A DNA stretch of 64,000 nucleotides from Pseudoalteromonas luteoviolacea DSM 6061 (GCF_001625655.1 NZ_AUYB01000085.1:1-64000), one strand, 5' to 3'. Shown: positions 29,469-42,513, counted from the first letter of the stretch. Made by a program: numbers and translations. The notes: a model not told the origin generated them from the letters alone.

Positions 29469-31100
29469 TTAGTCGCGCACTTTGATACCTTTTTTCTCCA
29501 TGCCACGGTAGATAATTAACATCTGGGCGATAGAGATAAGGTTAGACACTAACCAGTATAGAACTAGTCCTGATGGGAACCAGATAAAGAAGATAGAGAA
29601 CACCACTGGCATGTAGGTCATCATCTTTTGCTGCATAGGATCTGTGATTGTCATAGGCTGCAGTTTTTGAGTTAGGAACATACTTGCACCAAATAAAATT
29701 GGTAGTACATAGTATGGGTCCATTGCCGATAGGTCTGTTAACCATAAGCCAAATTCTGCGTGACGTAATTCAGTCGACTCTAAGAATACATAGAAAAGAG
29801 CAAGGAAGATTGGCATTTGTAGCAATAATGGGAAGCAACCACCCATAGGGTTCACTTTCTCTTTGCGATACATTTCCATCATAGCTTGACCAAATTTCTG
29901 ACGGTCGTCGCCATAACGCTCTTTCAATTGCTGCATTTTAGGCTGTAATGCACGCATTTTTGCCATTGATGTGTACTGCGCTTTAGTGAGTGGGTACAGC
30001 AGTGTCTTAACAAGAATCGTAATACCGATGATAGCTAGACCCCAGTTGCCTAAAATGCCATAAAGCATTTTAAGTAGCACAAGTAGCGGTTGAGAGATAA
30101 ACCATAACCAACCGTAATCAACCGTTAGATCTAAGTCATCGTGCAGCGCTTCTAGAGCATCCGTATCTTTAGGGCCCATATAGTAAATAGCTGAAAGCTT
30201 TGCTTCTGAATTTGCTTGGATATTTACCGGTTCACCTTTTGCACCAATGATACCTTGGTTATTTCTGATAGAGGTATAAATGGTGTTATTGATGTCCTGC
30301 TTTGGCACCCAAGCACTAACAAAGTAGTGTTGGATAAATGAAACATAACCACCTAGCGTATTCTTGTTCAGATTTGCTTCGCGCATCTCGTCAAAAGAAT
30401 ACTTTTCATATGGTTCGTCTTGTGTGCCGTACGCAGTACCTAGGTATGTTTGGTCAACCATACTGTCTTTGTCTTGCGCTGAGCGCTTGATTTGCGTGTA
30501 CAGCTGCACTTGTACAGGATTGTCAGTGGCGTTTACAACGTCGTATTCCATAGAGACATCATATTTGCCTGCTTTAAATACAAACGTTTTAGTAAACTGA
30601 ACACCTTTACTATCTACGTAGGAAAGTGGTACACGCAGTTCATCACCTGACAATGTGTAAGCACTTTGCTCAGTCTGATAAACCGGGCGACCAGCACTCG
30701 AAGCATCTGGGCCGTTTAGACCAATCAAACCACTTTGCGCTAGGTACTGTTTCCCATCAAATTCACCTAGAAGTAGGTAAGGTATATCGCTACCATGCGT
30801 TTCTGCATGCTGAAGTAACTTAGCTTCAACAATGTCACCACCTTTTGTATCGATTTTTACAGCTAGTACGTCAGTTGATACGGTAATAACTGAACGGACT
30901 GCTTGAGTTTGTGCAACCGGTACATCCGCTTCGCTTGAAGCTGGAATATCCGCTTGATCGGTATTTGAAGGTGAAGTGGCCACTTGCGTGACTGCACTGG
31001 GCTCGGCTTTGCTTTGAGCTTGCTCGTCTTGCCATTCACTGAATAGCAAAAACGACACCAAAAGCAATCCGATCAATAAAAACGTGCGTTGCGATTCCAT
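29469..31100 (-). CDS. yidC: Membrane protein insertase YidC
   Basis: YidC inserts and folds inner-membrane proteins, alone or with SecYEG. The 543-residue protein has an N-terminal membrane anchor, a large periplasmic beta-supersandwich domain and the conserved C-terminal five-helix core, including LYPLTKAQYTSMAKMRALQP and MGGCFPLLLQMPIFLALFYV. It follows yidD by 8 bases. The length is close to the E. coli protein (548). Confidence 0.97.
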   Translation of the reverse strand: MESQRTFLLIGLLLVSFLLFSEWQDEQAQSKAEPSAVTQVATSPSNTDQADIPASSEADVPVAQTQAVRSVITVSTDVLAVKIDTKGGDIVEAKLLQHAETHGSDIPYLLLGEFDGKQYLAQSGLIGLNGPDASSAGRPVYQTEQSAYTLSGDELRVPLSYVDSKGVQFTKTFVFKAGKYDVSMEYDVVNATDNPVQVQLYTQIKRSAQDKDSMVDQTYLGTAYGTQDEPYEKYSFDEMREANLNKNTLGGYVSFIQHYFVSAWVPKQDINNTIYTSIRNNQGIIGAKGEPVNIQANSEAKLSAIYYMGPKDTDALEALHDDLDLTVDYGWLWFISQPLLVLLKMLYGILGNWGLAIIGITILVKTLLYPLTKAQYTSMAKMRALQPKMQQLKERYGDDRQKFGQAMMEMYRKEKVNPMGGCFPLLLQMPIFLALFYVFLESTELRHAEFGLWLTDLSAMDPYYVLPILFGASMFLTQKLQPMTITDPMQQKMMTYMPVVFSIFFIWFPSGLVLYWLVSNLISIAQMLIIYRGMEKKGIKVRD

Positions 31101-31108
31101 AACAGCTC

Positions 31109-31414
31109 TTATTTCTCGTGTTGTTTATCTTGATTCGATTTCTCAGGGACGGGGTCATCCCCACCTGCGCTTAAAGGGTGACATTTTAATATGCGTTTAA
31201 CCGCTAACCAACTCCCTTTTGCAATTCCGTGTAAATTAATTGCCTGAATTGCATAACTTGAGCATGTTGGGTTGAATCGGCAATGGGGTCCAAGCAACGG
31301 ACTGATAAATTTTTGATAACCTCGAATAAGGCTTATCAATAATTTACGTATTACCGAAAGCGGATAATCCACAAGTCGTTTACTCTCACTCTTTGTCTTC
31401 AAGGCGTGTTTCAT
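31109..31414 (-). CDS. yidD: Membrane protein insertion efficiency factor YidD
   Basis: YidD is a small amphipathic protein at the inner membrane that assists YidC. The 101-residue frame has the family core [24 protein letters not shown] and [16 protein letters not shown]. The N-terminus is about 15 residues longer than usual, so a start further inside is possible. It is separated from rnpA by about 100 bases; in many relatives the two genes touch or overlap. Confidence 0.93.
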   Translation of the reverse strand: MKHALKTKSESKRLVDYPLSVIRKLLISLIRGYQKFISPLLGPHCRFNPTCSSYAIQAINLHGIAKGSWLAVKRILKCHPLSAGGDDPVPEKSNQDKQHEK

Positions 31415-31520
31415 AATTGCGAGATAGACTCGTAGTAGAGTGATTAAATGGTGAGCTAACCTTACATTAATTAGCGTGAAATAGCCATGATTGGTCGATT
31501 ATTGGCACGCAAATATGATG

Positions 31521-31934
31521 TTATTTTTTAGCTTTATGACGTGTTGGGCGCTTCTTGTGAGGCTTAGGTTTGGGGGCGCCAGGTTTGCAACGCTCATTGA
31601 TTTTAAGCCAAAGCTTATTCAGTTGTTTTGTAAGCTCTTCATTGCTCAATTCGTCTACGCCAGTTTTAACCATTAAGACAATGTCTATGTTATCTAGTTT
31701 GTGTTGATTAAGGCGGAAACTTTCACGTGCAAGACGCTTGATACGATTACGTTGACACGCTTTTTTACAACGTTTTTTTGCAACAGTCAGACCAAGACGT
31801 GGACGACCTATATCATTCGGTTTTGCTAGTAGAGTAAATACAGGGGTTGCTGCACGAGCAGGCTCTTGAAATATTCGGGAGTAATGCGAGGGAGTTAACA
31901 GACGTAACTCCCTGCTGAAGCCAAAACCTTCCAC
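31521..31934 (-). CDS. rnpA: Ribonuclease P protein component
   Basis: RnpA binds the P RNA and helps 5' maturation of tRNAs. The 137-residue basic protein has the signature [18 protein letters not shown] (the RNR motif). It starts at a GTG five bases after the rpmH stop codon. The C-terminus has an extra Lys/Pro/Arg-rich tail (about 115-137) beyond the usual fold, which is common in this group. Confidence 0.95.
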   Translation of the reverse strand: MEGFGFSRELRLLTPSHYSRIFQEPARAATPVFTLLAKPNDIGRPRLGLTVAKKRCKKACQRNRIKRLARESFRLNQHKLDNIDIVLMVKTGVDELSNEELTKQLNKLWLKINERCKPGAPKPKPHKKRPTRHKAKK

Positions 31935-31939
31935 TTATA

Positions 31940-32074
31940 TTAAGCAGATAGTTCTTTACGGCCTTTAGCACGACGACGTGCTAGTACTTTACGGCCATTT
32001 TTAGTAGCCATGCGAGCACGGAAACCGTGAGTACGCTTGCGCTTAAGTACGCTTGGTTGAAAAGTTCTTTTCAT
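31940..32074 (-). CDS. rpmH: 50S ribosomal protein L34
   Basis: The 44-residue, strongly basic protein begins [20 protein letters not shown] and ends GRKELSA, typical of L34. It is too short for many gene callers. It is the first gene of the rpmH-rnpA-yidD-yidC operon and faces dnaA across the 683-bp gap. Confidence 0.97.
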   Translation of the reverse strand: MKRTFQPSVLKRKRTHGFRARMATKNGRKVLARRRAKGRKELSA

Positions 32075-32154
32075 AACTAATCCATCCGATCGGTTAAAGT
32101 TAAAACATCCTATGCAGGTCGCGATCCTGGCACAGGTGCCATTGCGAGCGCGAG

Positions 32155-32183
32155 ATATTAAAGCTGATGCGCACGAAAGTCAA
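32155..32183 (-). promoter_or_regulatory. Sigma70 promoter of the rpmH operon
   Basis: On the minus strand TTGACT (32178-32183) and TAATAT (32155-32160) are separated by 17 bases, about 80 bases upstream of rpmH. Confidence 0.7.
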
Positions 32184-32757
32184 TCATATTTGTGCAGACA
32201 AGCTCAATTAGTAGTCTAATTCAAGAAAATTAGCCATCTACTGCATATAAATGTGGTGTGCAATCGATAAGGTCAACAGTTTTTAATAGCTATATAAAGA
32301 GTAGAACAAATTGGCAGGATCTTGATGTGAGATCTTGTTGCAAAGATCATGATCAGAGCTTGTGGATCAAGTGTGTTGATCTTTTTCGGGTTTTCCACAG
32401 CGCTTGGGTGAAAATTGGCAACATCCTCTGGAAAACTAAAATTGATCTCATTTTTTAGGTGAGATCTTGGTCTTTTTTTGATAAGATCTTTATAAATAAG
32501 TGAAAATAAAATCCCTTCTAAAACAAAGGTTTGTGTTTTTTGGTGGTTGAGATCTTATTTTTTAAAAAAGTCAATATTGATGTTGTGGATAAGATCGCTT
32601 CATAATACTCGGCTTCCACCTGTGAATAATTGATAATATACAAACTTTTCCGTCGATCTTTGAGTTAGCTGTGAATAACTCTGTTGGTTACTTTGTAAAT
32701 GAATAAGTAACTAACGCTTATTGATGTACGGGAATAATAAATATTTCGGAGTGCAAT
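32184..32757. other. rpmH-dnaA intergenic region rich in GATC and DnaA boxes
   Basis: There is no gene. It contains about a dozen GATC sites, AT-rich tracts around 32440-32580 and three DnaA boxes oriented against dnaA. These are TTATCCACA at 32584-32592, TTATTCACA at 32621-32629 and TTATTCACA at 32670-32678 (all minus strand). It must contain the dnaA promoter. The boxes suit autoregulation by DnaA, and the layout also resembles a second, dnaA-linked origin candidate. Confidence 0.65.
32584..32678 (-). promoter_or_regulatory. Cluster of three DnaA boxes upstream of dnaA
   Basis: One perfect TTATCCACA and two TTATTCACA boxes lie within 95 bases, ending 79 bases before the dnaA start. All match the TTATNCACA consensus. 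Confidence 0.75.
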
Positions 32758-34164
32758 GTGTATCTGTCGGTTTGGCAAAGTTGTTTATATGTTTTGCAAG
32801 ATGAGCTGCCATCGCAGCAGTTCAATATGTGGGTTAGACCACTACAAGCAGAAAGTACCGAAGATACTTTAACCATCTACGCACCAAATCGCTTTGTGTT
32901 AGATTGGGTTCGAGAAAAGTATTTAAATCGAATTAATGAATTACTGATTGAAATTTGTGGTGACGAGGCGCCTGAGCTCCGTTTTGACGTAGGCAGTAAG
33001 CCTATGGCGCAAGCCCAACCACAAGTTGCTGTTGAAACGCATGCAGGAGAGGCACCAGCGCAATCTCCTCAAGTTGCAACAAGAAATACGACACAGTCAC
33101 CGGTTAACGAAACTAAAGTTGAGCCGGCTCCGAAATCAAGTGTTAAGTCAAATATCAAAGAAAATTACACCTTTGATAATTTTGTCGAAGGTAAATCAAA
33201 CCAATTGGCAAAAGCTGCTGCTACACAAGTTGCAGACAATCCTGGCTCTGCTTTTAACCCAGTATTTATATACGGTGGTACGGGCTTAGGTAAAACGCAC
33301 TTATTGCATGCGGTCGGCAATGGCATCATTGATAAAAAACCAAATGCGAAAATTGTGTATATGCACTCTGAGCGATTTGTTCAAGATATGGTAAAGGCAC
33401 TGCAAAATAATGCCATCGAAGATTTCAAGCGTTACTACCGAAGTGTAGATGCATTGATGATCGATGACATTCAATTCTTTGCGAATAAAGAGCGTTCGCA
33501 AGAAGAATTTTTCCATACGTTTAATGCCTTGCTTGAAGGCAACCAACAAATTATTTTGACGTCGGACAGATACCCAAAAGAAATTGAGGGCGTTGAAGAT
33601 CGGCTGAAATCTAGATTTGGTTGGGGTTTAACTATCGCAATTGAGCCACCTGAGTTAGAAACACGCGTAGCCATTTTGATGAAAAAAGCACAGCAAAGTA
33701 ACATTAATTTGCCTCATGAAGTTGCGTTTTTCATTGCTAAAAAATTACGCTCGAATGTGCGCGAGCTAGAAGGGGCGCTAAATCGAGTTATTGCCAACGC
33801 GAATTTCACAGGAAGACCGATTTCAATTGAATTTGTTAAAGAGGCCTTACGTGATCTTTTGGCTTTGCAAGATAAGCTAGTGACGATTGACAATATTCAA
33901 CGCACTGTGGCTGAGTATTATCGAATTCGTGTATCTGACTTATTGTCAAAACGTCGTAGCCGATCCGTAGCGCGACCAAGACAAGTTGCTATGGCATTGT
34001 CAAAAGAGTTAACCAATCATAGCTTGCCTGAAATTGGTGATGCATTTGGTGGCCGAGACCACACCACGGTATTGCATGCATGCCGTAAAGTAAAAGAGCT
34101 TCGTGAAGAAAGTCACGAAGTAAAAGAAGATTATCAAAACTTGATCAGAACATTGTCATCTTAA
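32758..34164 (+). CDS. dnaA: Chromosomal replication initiator protein DnaA
   Basis: DnaA binds the boxes at oriC, opens the 13-mers and loads DnaB. The 468-residue protein has domain I (1-85), a variable Gln/Thr-rich linker, the AAA+ domain with Walker A GGTGLGKT (Lys179) and Walker [10 protein letters not shown], and the domain IV signature [14 protein letters not shown]. The start is a GTG, as in E. coli, with GGAG upstream. dnaN follows after 10 bases. Confidence 0.98.
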   Translation: MYLSVWQSCLYVLQDELPSQQFNMWVRPLQAESTEDTLTIYAPNRFVLDWVREKYLNRINELLIEICGDEAPELRFDVGSKPMAQAQPQVAVETHAGEAPAQSPQVATRNTTQSPVNETKVEPAPKSSVKSNIKENYTFDNFVEGKSNQLAKAAATQVADNPGSAFNPVFIYGGTGLGKTHLLHAVGNGIIDKKPNAKIVYMHSERFVQDMVKALQNNAIEDFKRYYRSVDALMIDDIQFFANKERSQEEFFHTFNALLEGNQQIILTSDRYPKEIEGVEDRLKSRFGWGLTIAIEPPELETRVAILMKKAQQSNINLPHEVAFFIAKKLRSNVRELEGALNRVIANANFTGRPISIEFVKEALRDLLALQDKLVTIDNIQRTVAEYYRIRVSDLLSKRRSRSVARPRQVAMALSKELTNHSLPEIGDAFGGRDHTTVLHACRKVKELREESHEVKEDYQNLIRTLSS

Positions 34165-34174
34165 GGGTTAAGTG

Positions 34175-35278
34175 ATGCAAATAACGATAGTAAGAGAACA
34201 GTTTTTAAAGCCGTTAATGCAAGTGTCAGGTGCGATTGAGCGTAAACACACACTACCTATTTTGTCGAATGTGCTGCTAGAAGTAAAAGATGGCGTGCTC
34301 GCAATGACGGGCACAGACTTAGAAATAGAGTTAGTTGCGTCTGTGATTCTGCAAAATGACACGGCCGATGCAAAGCTCACGTTACCTGCAAAAAAGCTAC
34401 TAGATATTTGTAAGAGCTTGCCTGATAGCTCTGAAATCAACTTGTCTACACAAGAACATCAAGTGCTTTTAACTAGTGGCAAAAGTCGATTCTCTTTGAC
34501 TACATTGGCAGCAGAAGACTTTCCTAATTTGGAAGAATGGCAAGGTGAGGTTGAGTTTAAACTGACTCGTATGGAGCTTCGTAAATTATTAGAAGCGACA
34601 CATTTCTCGATGGCAAACCAAGATGTTCGTTATTACTTAAATGGCATGTCATTTGAGGTGGACGGCAATGAAATCAAAACTGTGGCCACAGATGGTCATA
34701 GATTGGCGATTGCACAAAAACAAATAGCGCAGTCATTGGGAGCACAACGCCAACTGATTATTCCTAGAAAAGGGGTATTAGAAATTATGCGTTTGCTTCC
34801 AGCTGATGATGAAGAGTTGACTATACAATTCGGTGCTAACCACTTTCGAATTATTGATCAGGAAGTTATCTTTACCAGTAAGTTGGTAGACGGTCGTTTC
34901 CCTGACTATCGCCGTGTTTTACCTCGTGGTGGCGATAAAATTGTTACCGCAAATAGAGAGTGGCTACGCAGCGCGTTTCAGCGTGTTTCTATCTTATCAA
35001 ATGAAAAGTTTAGGGGGGTTCGTTTGAATCTCAGCAATGGGGTATTAAAGATTAGTGCTAATAACCCTGAGCAAGAACAAGCTGAAGAGACTGTTGAAGT
35101 AAATTATCAAGGCGACGACCTTGAAGTTGGATTTAACGTTTCTTATTTGTTGGATGTACTTAATACGTTAAAAACTGAAGATGTTCAGTTTACTTTAGCT
35201 GATTCAAACAGCAGTGCACTGATCGAAGGTGCTGATGAAGAAGATGCTATGTACGTAGTAATGCCGATGCGTTTATAA
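34175..35278 (+). CDS. dnaN: DNA polymerase III beta sliding clamp
   Basis: DnaN is the ring-shaped processivity clamp of the replicase. The 367-residue protein has the three-domain fold and begins MQITIVREQFLKPLMQVSGAIERKHTLPIL-like sequence (MQITIVREQFLKPLMQVSGA) and ends YVVMPMRL, as in E. coli. The ATG is preferred over a GTG immediately before it. It lies between dnaA and recF. Confidence 0.97.
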   Translation: MQITIVREQFLKPLMQVSGAIERKHTLPILSNVLLEVKDGVLAMTGTDLEIELVASVILQNDTADAKLTLPAKKLLDICKSLPDSSEINLSTQEHQVLLTSGKSRFSLTTLAAEDFPNLEEWQGEVEFKLTRMELRKLLEATHFSMANQDVRYYLNGMSFEVDGNEIKTVATDGHRLAIAQKQIAQSLGAQRQLIIPRKGVLEIMRLLPADDEELTIQFGANHFRIIDQEVIFTSKLVDGRFPDYRRVLPRGGDKIVTANREWLRSAFQRVSILSNEKFRGVRLNLSNGVLKISANNPEQEQAEETVEVNYQGDDLEVGFNVSYLLDVLNTLKTEDVQFTLADSNSSALIEGADEEDAMYVVMPMRL

Positions 35279-35295
35279 GAAAAGAAGCGCTCTGA

Positions 35296-36384
35296 ATGAG
35301 TTTGACACATATTAGCCTTAATGATTTTCGAAACATTAAGGCACTCTCTTTTTCTCCTTCCAAAGATCTTAATTTAATTCTAGGCCAAAATGGCAGTGGC
35401 AAAACAAGTCTACTAGAAGCGATTTATTTCTTGTCGAATGGTCGGTCGTTTCGTACTAATAAGTATAAAATGATGATCAGAAGTGATCAGGATAAATGTG
35501 TTGTGCATGGTAAAAAGCAGCTGCACAACTTGTCTATACCAATCGGAATTAGCAAGAATCAAAGTGGTGAAACACAATTAAGAATTCAAGGACAGGCCAG
35601 TCGTAAAATTGCAGAGCTCGCCCAGATATTACCAGTGCAGGTAATTACACCTGAAAGTTATGAGTTATTTTTTGGTGGGCCTAAAGAGCGAAGAAAGTTT
35701 CTCGATCTTGGAGTGTTCCACGTGGAACATTTATTTTATGAAGTATGGAAAAACTTCAATAAAGTCCTCAAACAACGTAATGCCTTACTTAGAACAAAGC
35801 CAACAAACTGTGTGGAACAAATCAAGTTTTGGGACAAGCAGTTTATCGACCTCTCTGAACAAATAAATATCTATCGAAAAGCTTATATAAGTAGGTTTGA
35901 AGGCTATTTTTTTGATAAGATAGGGGGGATTAGCTCTGTTTTTGATGGCCTAGAAACTCGCTACGATGCGGGCTGGAAAGGGGAACTAAGTGAAGTACTT
36001 CAATCACAACTTGAGCGAGACCTAAAACTTGGTTACACAAGTAGAGGTCCTCACAAAGCGGACTTTAATTTTAAAATCCATGGACATAGTGTTGAAGGAA
36101 TTATGTCTAGGGGTCAGTTAAAACTGCTTTTGTATGCGCTTAAAATTACACAGAATAATCTGATTGAACAAGAAACTGATAAACAATCAATATTGCTAAT
36201 TGATGATTTACCATCTGAGTTGAGCTCTGAGACATTAGAATGCGTTGCTAGACTATTGGCGAACTGTAATTCTCAGCTATTTATTTCAGCGATCAGCTCG
36301 GAAAGTTTAACGCCTGTTGTGGAACTTCTTGAAAAAGATATTGAGATGTTCCACGTGGAACATGGTCGTTTAATAACAAATTAA
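35296..36384 (+). CDS. recF: DNA replication/repair protein RecF
   Basis: RecF is an SMC-like ATPase that helps load RecA at gaps with RecO and RecR. The 362-residue protein has Walker A GQNGSGKT (30-37), the signature SRGQLKLL and Walker B ILLIDDLPSEL. Two 16-bp parS-like palindromes are embedded in the coding sequence; each appears in the protein as FHVEH, once in the middle and once at the C-terminus. It begins 17 bases after dnaN. Confidence 0.96.
   Translation: MSLTHISLNDFRNIKALSFSPSKDLNLILGQNGSGKTSLLEAIYFLSNGRSFRTNKYKMMIRSDQDKCVVHGKKQLHNLSIPIGISKNQSGETQLRIQGQASRKIAELAQILPVQVITPESYELFFGGPKERRKFLDLGVFHVEHLFYEVWKNFNKVLKQRNALLRTKPTNCVEQIKFWDKQFIDLSEQINIYRKAYISRFEGYFFDKIGGISSVFDGLETRYDAGWKGELSEVLQSQLERDLKLGYTSRGPHKADFNFKIHGHSVEGIMSRGQLKLLLYALKITQNNLIEQETDKQSILLIDDLPSELSSETLECVARLLANCNSQLFISAISSESLTPVVELLEKDIEMFHVEHGRLITN
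35714..35729. promoter_or_regulatory. parS: parS-like ParB binding site 1 (inside recF)
   Basis: TGTTCCACGTGGAACA is a perfect 16-bp palindrome matching the bacterial chromosomal parS consensus (TGTTTCACGTGAAACA and the Pseudomonas form with CC/GG). parA and parB are in the same window. Confidence 0.88.
36347..36362. promoter_or_regulatory. parS: parS-like ParB binding site 2 (3' end of recF)
   Basis: This is an identical perfect palindrome 633 bases from the first. I found no third copy by eye in the window. Confidence 0.88.
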
Positions 36385-38814
<2,430 letters not shown>

Positions 38815-38836
38815 CCACAGCGACGTAAAGCATGAT

Positions 38837-38865
38837 AAAAAAGGAGGGGAAACCCTCCTTTTTTT
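38837..38865 (+). terminator. Rho-independent terminator after gyrB
   Basis: AAGGAGGG and CCCTCCTT pair around a GAAA loop and are followed by a run of T. Confidence 0.93.
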
Positions 38866-38986
38866 CTTATAAATGCTTAATTCTGTGCACTGCACACGGT
38901 ATACTGAGCATAATTTTCAATCATTAAAACTCGATTTAGCAATGCTACTTTGAGTCCCATGTACCAAATAAATATAAAAGCCAACT

Positions 38987-39886
38987 ATGCAAAAATATGA
39001 TATCAAAACCTTCCAAGGGTTGATCCTGGCTTTACAGGACTATTGGGCACAGCAAGGCTGTGTAATTGCGCAACCACTGGATATGGAAGTTGGTGCGGGC
39101 ACATTCCACCCGATGACCTTCTTGAAATCTATTGGTCCTGAGCCAATGTCGAGCGCGTATGTTCAACCTTGTCGCCGTCCTACCGATGGTCGTTATGGTG
39201 AAAACCCGAATCGACTTCAACACTACTATCAATTTCAAGTTGTGTTAAAGCCTTCTCCAGACAACATTCAAGAGCTTTACTTAGGCTCTTTGGAAGCGTT
39301 AGGTATTGATACATTAACTCATGAAGTACGCTTTGTAGAGGATAACTGGGAATCACCCACTCTTGGAGCTTGGGGCCTTGGCTGGGAAGTTTGGTTAAAT
39401 GGCATGGAAGTGACTCAGTTTACCTACTTCCAGCAAGTTGGTGGCATTGAATGTTCACCTGTAACTGGCGAAATTACCTATGGTTTAGAGCGTCTTGCCA
39501 TGTATATACAAGGTGTAGATAGCATTTATGATTTAGTCTGGACGGATGGACCAATGGGACGTGTCACTTATGGTGATGTGTTTATGCAAAATGAAATCGA
39601 ACAGTCTACTTACAACTTCGAGTATGCGGATGTAGATGCGTTATTTGCGCAATTTGACCAATGTGAAAAAGAAAGCCAAAAGCTGATAGAAGCAGGCTTA
39701 CCTCTTCCTGCTTATGAGCAAGTGATGAAAGCATCGCATGCTTTTAACTTACTAGATGCGCGTCATGCTATCTCTGTTACAGAGCGTCAGCGTTACATAC
39801 TTCGTGTACGCGCGCTGTCTAAAGCATGTGCACAAGCATATTTTGAAGCACGTGAAGCACTTGGTTTCCCGCTTTGTAAGGACTGA
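38987..39886 (+). CDS. glyQ: Glycyl-tRNA synthetase alpha subunit
   Basis: GlyQ is the catalytic subunit of the bacterial alpha2beta2 glycyl-tRNA synthetase and makes glycyl-adenylate. The 299-residue protein starts [20 protein letters not shown] and contains [22 protein letters not shown] and the family segment [16 protein letters not shown]. It lies two bases before glyS. Confidence 0.97.
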   Translation: MQKYDIKTFQGLILALQDYWAQQGCVIAQPLDMEVGAGTFHPMTFLKSIGPEPMSSAYVQPCRRPTDGRYGENPNRLQHYYQFQVVLKPSPDNIQELYLGSLEALGIDTLTHEVRFVEDNWESPTLGAWGLGWEVWLNGMEVTQFTYFQQVGGIECSPVTGEITYGLERLAMYIQGVDSIYDLVWTDGPMGRVTYGDVFMQNEIEQSTYNFEYADVDALFAQFDQCEKESQKLIEAGLPLPAYEQVMKASHAFNLLDARHAISVTERQRYILRVRALSKACAQAYFEAREALGFPLCKD

Positions 39887-39888
39887 TC

Positions 39889-41958
39889 ATGACAACTGAA
39901 AATTTACTCGTAGAAATTGGTACTGAAGAGTTACCACCAAAAGCATTGCGAAAGCTAGCACAAGCATTTGCTGACAACATGGTCACTGAGTTAGAGGCCC
40001 TTGAACTTGCTCACCAAGGTATCAAGTGGTACGCATCACCGCGTCGTTTAGGTATACAAGTAGCCGCTTTGGAAACTCAGCAGCAAGATAAAGTTGTAGA
40101 AAAGCGTGGCCCTGCAATCAAAGCTGCATTTGATGCAGATGGAAATCCAACGAAAGCAGCACAGGGTTGGGCGCGAGGTTGTGGTATTGATGTCAGCGAG
40201 GCGGATAAATTAGAAACAGACAAGGGTGCTTGGTTACTTCACAAAGCAACTGTTCAAGGGCAGCAAGCAAGTGCTTTATTAGCAGATGTGATTGCAAAAG
40301 CGCTTGCAAAGTTACCTATCCCTAAACCAATGCGTTGGGGTGCAAACAAGACACAATTTATTCGACCTGTTCACACTGTTGCAGCACTACTTGGTAGTGA
40401 AATAATTAAAGGTGAAGTGCTCGGAAAGCAAATCAGCAATGAGTTGCAAGGTCATCGTTTCCACCACCCAGCTCGTACAACGCTGGCGCACGCAGATGAT
40501 ATTTTCGAGACTTTGAAACAAGCTTACGTTATTGCTGATTATGAAGCGCGCAAAGCGCAGATCCGCGCACAAATCGAAGCTGAAGCAACTAAGCTTGGTG
40601 CACAAGTTGCTATGGATGAAGACTTGCTTGAAGAAGTAACGTCTCTTGTTGAATGGCCTGTGACTCTAACAGCTTCTTTTGATGAAGAGTTTTTATCAGT
40701 GCCTGCTGAAGCGCTTATCTATACGATGAAAGACGATCAGAAATACTTCCCACTACTGAATAATGATGGGGAACTAATCAACAAATTTTTGTTTGTCTCG
40801 AACATTGAAAGTAAAGACCCAAGCGTTGTAATTTCGGGAAATGAAAAAGTGGTTCGCCCACGTCTTGCGGATGCGCAGTTCTTTTTTGAAACTGATAAAA
40901 AGAAAACTCTTGAGAGCCGTTTAGAATCTTTGGGTTCTGTTTTATTCCAAAAGCAATTGGGCACTTTAAAAGACAAGTCAGAGCGTATTGCGGCATTAGC
41001 TGGTTATATTGCTGAACAGCTAGGTGCGGATAAAGGTCTAGCTGAGCGCGCAGGCTTGCTCAGTAAAACCGACTTGATGACTGAAATGGTCATGGAGTTC
41101 ACGGATGTTCAGGGTGTTATGGGTATGCACTACGCGCGTATCGATGGTGAAGCAGAAGACGTTGCACTAGCACAAAATGAACAGTACATGCCGCGTTTTG
41201 CCGGTGATGACTTACCGTCAAACCCAATTAGTTTTGCTGTTGCACTTGCCGATAAGTTTGACACACTTGTAGGTATTTTCGGTATTGGTCAAATACCTAA
41301 AGGTGATAAGGATCCGTTTGCATTGCGTCGTGCTGCGATCGGTGCGTTACGTATCATGGTTGAAAAGGCCTTACCTTTAGACATCCTAGACATTGTAGCT
41401 AAAGCGCAGTCATTATTTGGTGATAAGCTAACGAATGACAATGTGGCCCAAGACGTGTTTGAATTTATGTTGGGTCGTTTCCGTGCTTGGTATCAAGATG
41501 AGGGGATCAGCGTTGATGTGATTCAAGCTGTATTGGCTCGTCGTCCTACTCAGCCTGTTGATTTTGATCGCCGTGTGAAGGCTGTAAGTCACTTCCGTAC
41601 ATTGGAAGAAGCAGAAGCGTTAGCTGCGGCGAACAAACGTGTAAACAATATACTGGCGAAAAACAATGTAACCAGTGATGCGGCAGTGTCATCTGAGTTA
41701 CTCGTTGAAGCGGCTGAAAAACAGCTGGCTGAACAGGTGGCAGCACTGACTGAGGAGCTTGCACCAGTATATGAACAAGGTGATTATCAGCAAGCCTTGA
41801 CTCGCCTAGCAAGCCTTCGCGAAGTTGTAGATACTTTCTTTGATAATGTGATGGTTATGGCAGATGATGAAGCAGTGAAACAAAATCGTCTCGCACTGCT
41901 TAGTCAATTAAGCCGCTTGTTCTTGAATACTGCAGATATCTCAGTATTACAAAACTAA
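39889..41958 (+). CDS. glyS: Glycyl-tRNA synthetase beta subunit
   Basis: GlyS is the tRNA-recognising subunit of the tetrameric enzyme. The 689-residue protein starts [20 protein letters not shown] and has the HD-like and C-terminal anticodon-binding regions ([40 protein letters not shown]). The length matches the E. coli protein (689). It is coupled to glyQ and followed by a terminator. Confidence 0.97.
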   Translation: MTTENLLVEIGTEELPPKALRKLAQAFADNMVTELEALELAHQGIKWYASPRRLGIQVAALETQQQDKVVEKRGPAIKAAFDADGNPTKAAQGWARGCGIDVSEADKLETDKGAWLLHKATVQGQQASALLADVIAKALAKLPIPKPMRWGANKTQFIRPVHTVAALLGSEIIKGEVLGKQISNELQGHRFHHPARTTLAHADDIFETLKQAYVIADYEARKAQIRAQIEAEATKLGAQVAMDEDLLEEVTSLVEWPVTLTASFDEEFLSVPAEALIYTMKDDQKYFPLLNNDGELINKFLFVSNIESKDPSVVISGNEKVVRPRLADAQFFFETDKKKTLESRLESLGSVLFQKQLGTLKDKSERIAALAGYIAEQLGADKGLAERAGLLSKTDLMTEMVMEFTDVQGVMGMHYARIDGEAEDVALAQNEQYMPRFAGDDLPSNPISFAVALADKFDTLVGIFGIGQIPKGDKDPFALRRAAIGALRIMVEKALPLDILDIVAKAQSLFGDKLTNDNVAQDVFEFMLGRFRAWYQDEGISVDVIQAVLARRPTQPVDFDRRVKAVSHFRTLEEAEALAAANKRVNNILAKNNVTSDAAVSSELLVEAAEKQLAEQVAALTEELAPVYEQGDYQQALTRLASLREVVDTFFDNVMVMADDEAVKQNRLALLSQLSRLFLNTADISVLQN

Positions 41959-41976
41959 GAATTTAGCGTTGATTTG

Positions 41977-42003
41977 AGCCAGCAATTTTTGCTGGCTTTT
42001 TTA
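41977..42003 (+). terminator. Rho-independent terminator after glyS
   Basis: AGCCAGCAA pairs with TTGCTGGCT, followed by a long T-run. Confidence 0.92.
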
Positions 42004-42024
42004 TTTTTATGATCGGTTAGAGAA

Positions 42025-42474
42025 ATGCAAAAGATTGCTGCTATATCATTCATGCTGGTATTAGGTATCACGGGGTGTGCATCTCCAAAAATCACACCTG
42101 AAGGATCGACCTCTATCCAGCGCAGTGCCAAGTTACTTGATAGACCCATGTACTTGCGTGGTGACTTCAGTTTATGGGATGCAGAAGATATTTATCGTCT
42201 TCAACCGCAAGGTGACGGTCGTTATCTTGTTCGCGCCAGGTTCATGAGCCCGGGCAAGGTCTATGAGTTTAAGATCGCAGATGAAAAGTGGAGCGAAGGA
42301 TATAATTGTGGGTACCGTTTTCAAGGTACACTTAAAATTGGTCAGCCACTTCCCGTTGATTGTAATACGGTTTACAACTACTTTAGCTTTGCTCCAGACA
42401 AGAAAGGCTGGTATGCAATAACACTCGATTATCGAGACAGTCGTAATCCAACTGTATTGGTGCAACGAGACTAA
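42025..42474 (+). CDS. Small lipoprotein with carbohydrate-binding-like fold
   Basis: This 149-residue protein has a lipoprotein signal (LGITGC, acylated Cys18). The mature part reads YLRGDFSLWDAEDIYRLQPQGDGRYLVRARF, of which the first segment YLRGDFSLWDA is like the start of the immunoglobulin-like glycogen/starch-binding modules of pullulanases (isoamylase N-terminal type). It has no catalytic domain. It lies alone after the glyS terminator. The function is unknown; envelope-bound glucan sensing is only a possibility. Confidence 0.72.
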   Translation: MQKIAAISFMLVLGITGCASPKITPEGSTSIQRSAKLLDRPMYLRGDFSLWDAEDIYRLQPQGDGRYLVRARFMSPGKVYEFKIADEKWSEGYNCGYRFQGTLKIGQPLPVDCNTVYNYFSFAPDKKGWYAITLDYRDSRNPTVLVQRD

Positions 42475-42513
42475 TTGTTAATTCAGGAAAGGTCGAAAGG
42501 ACTAGTCTGGTTC

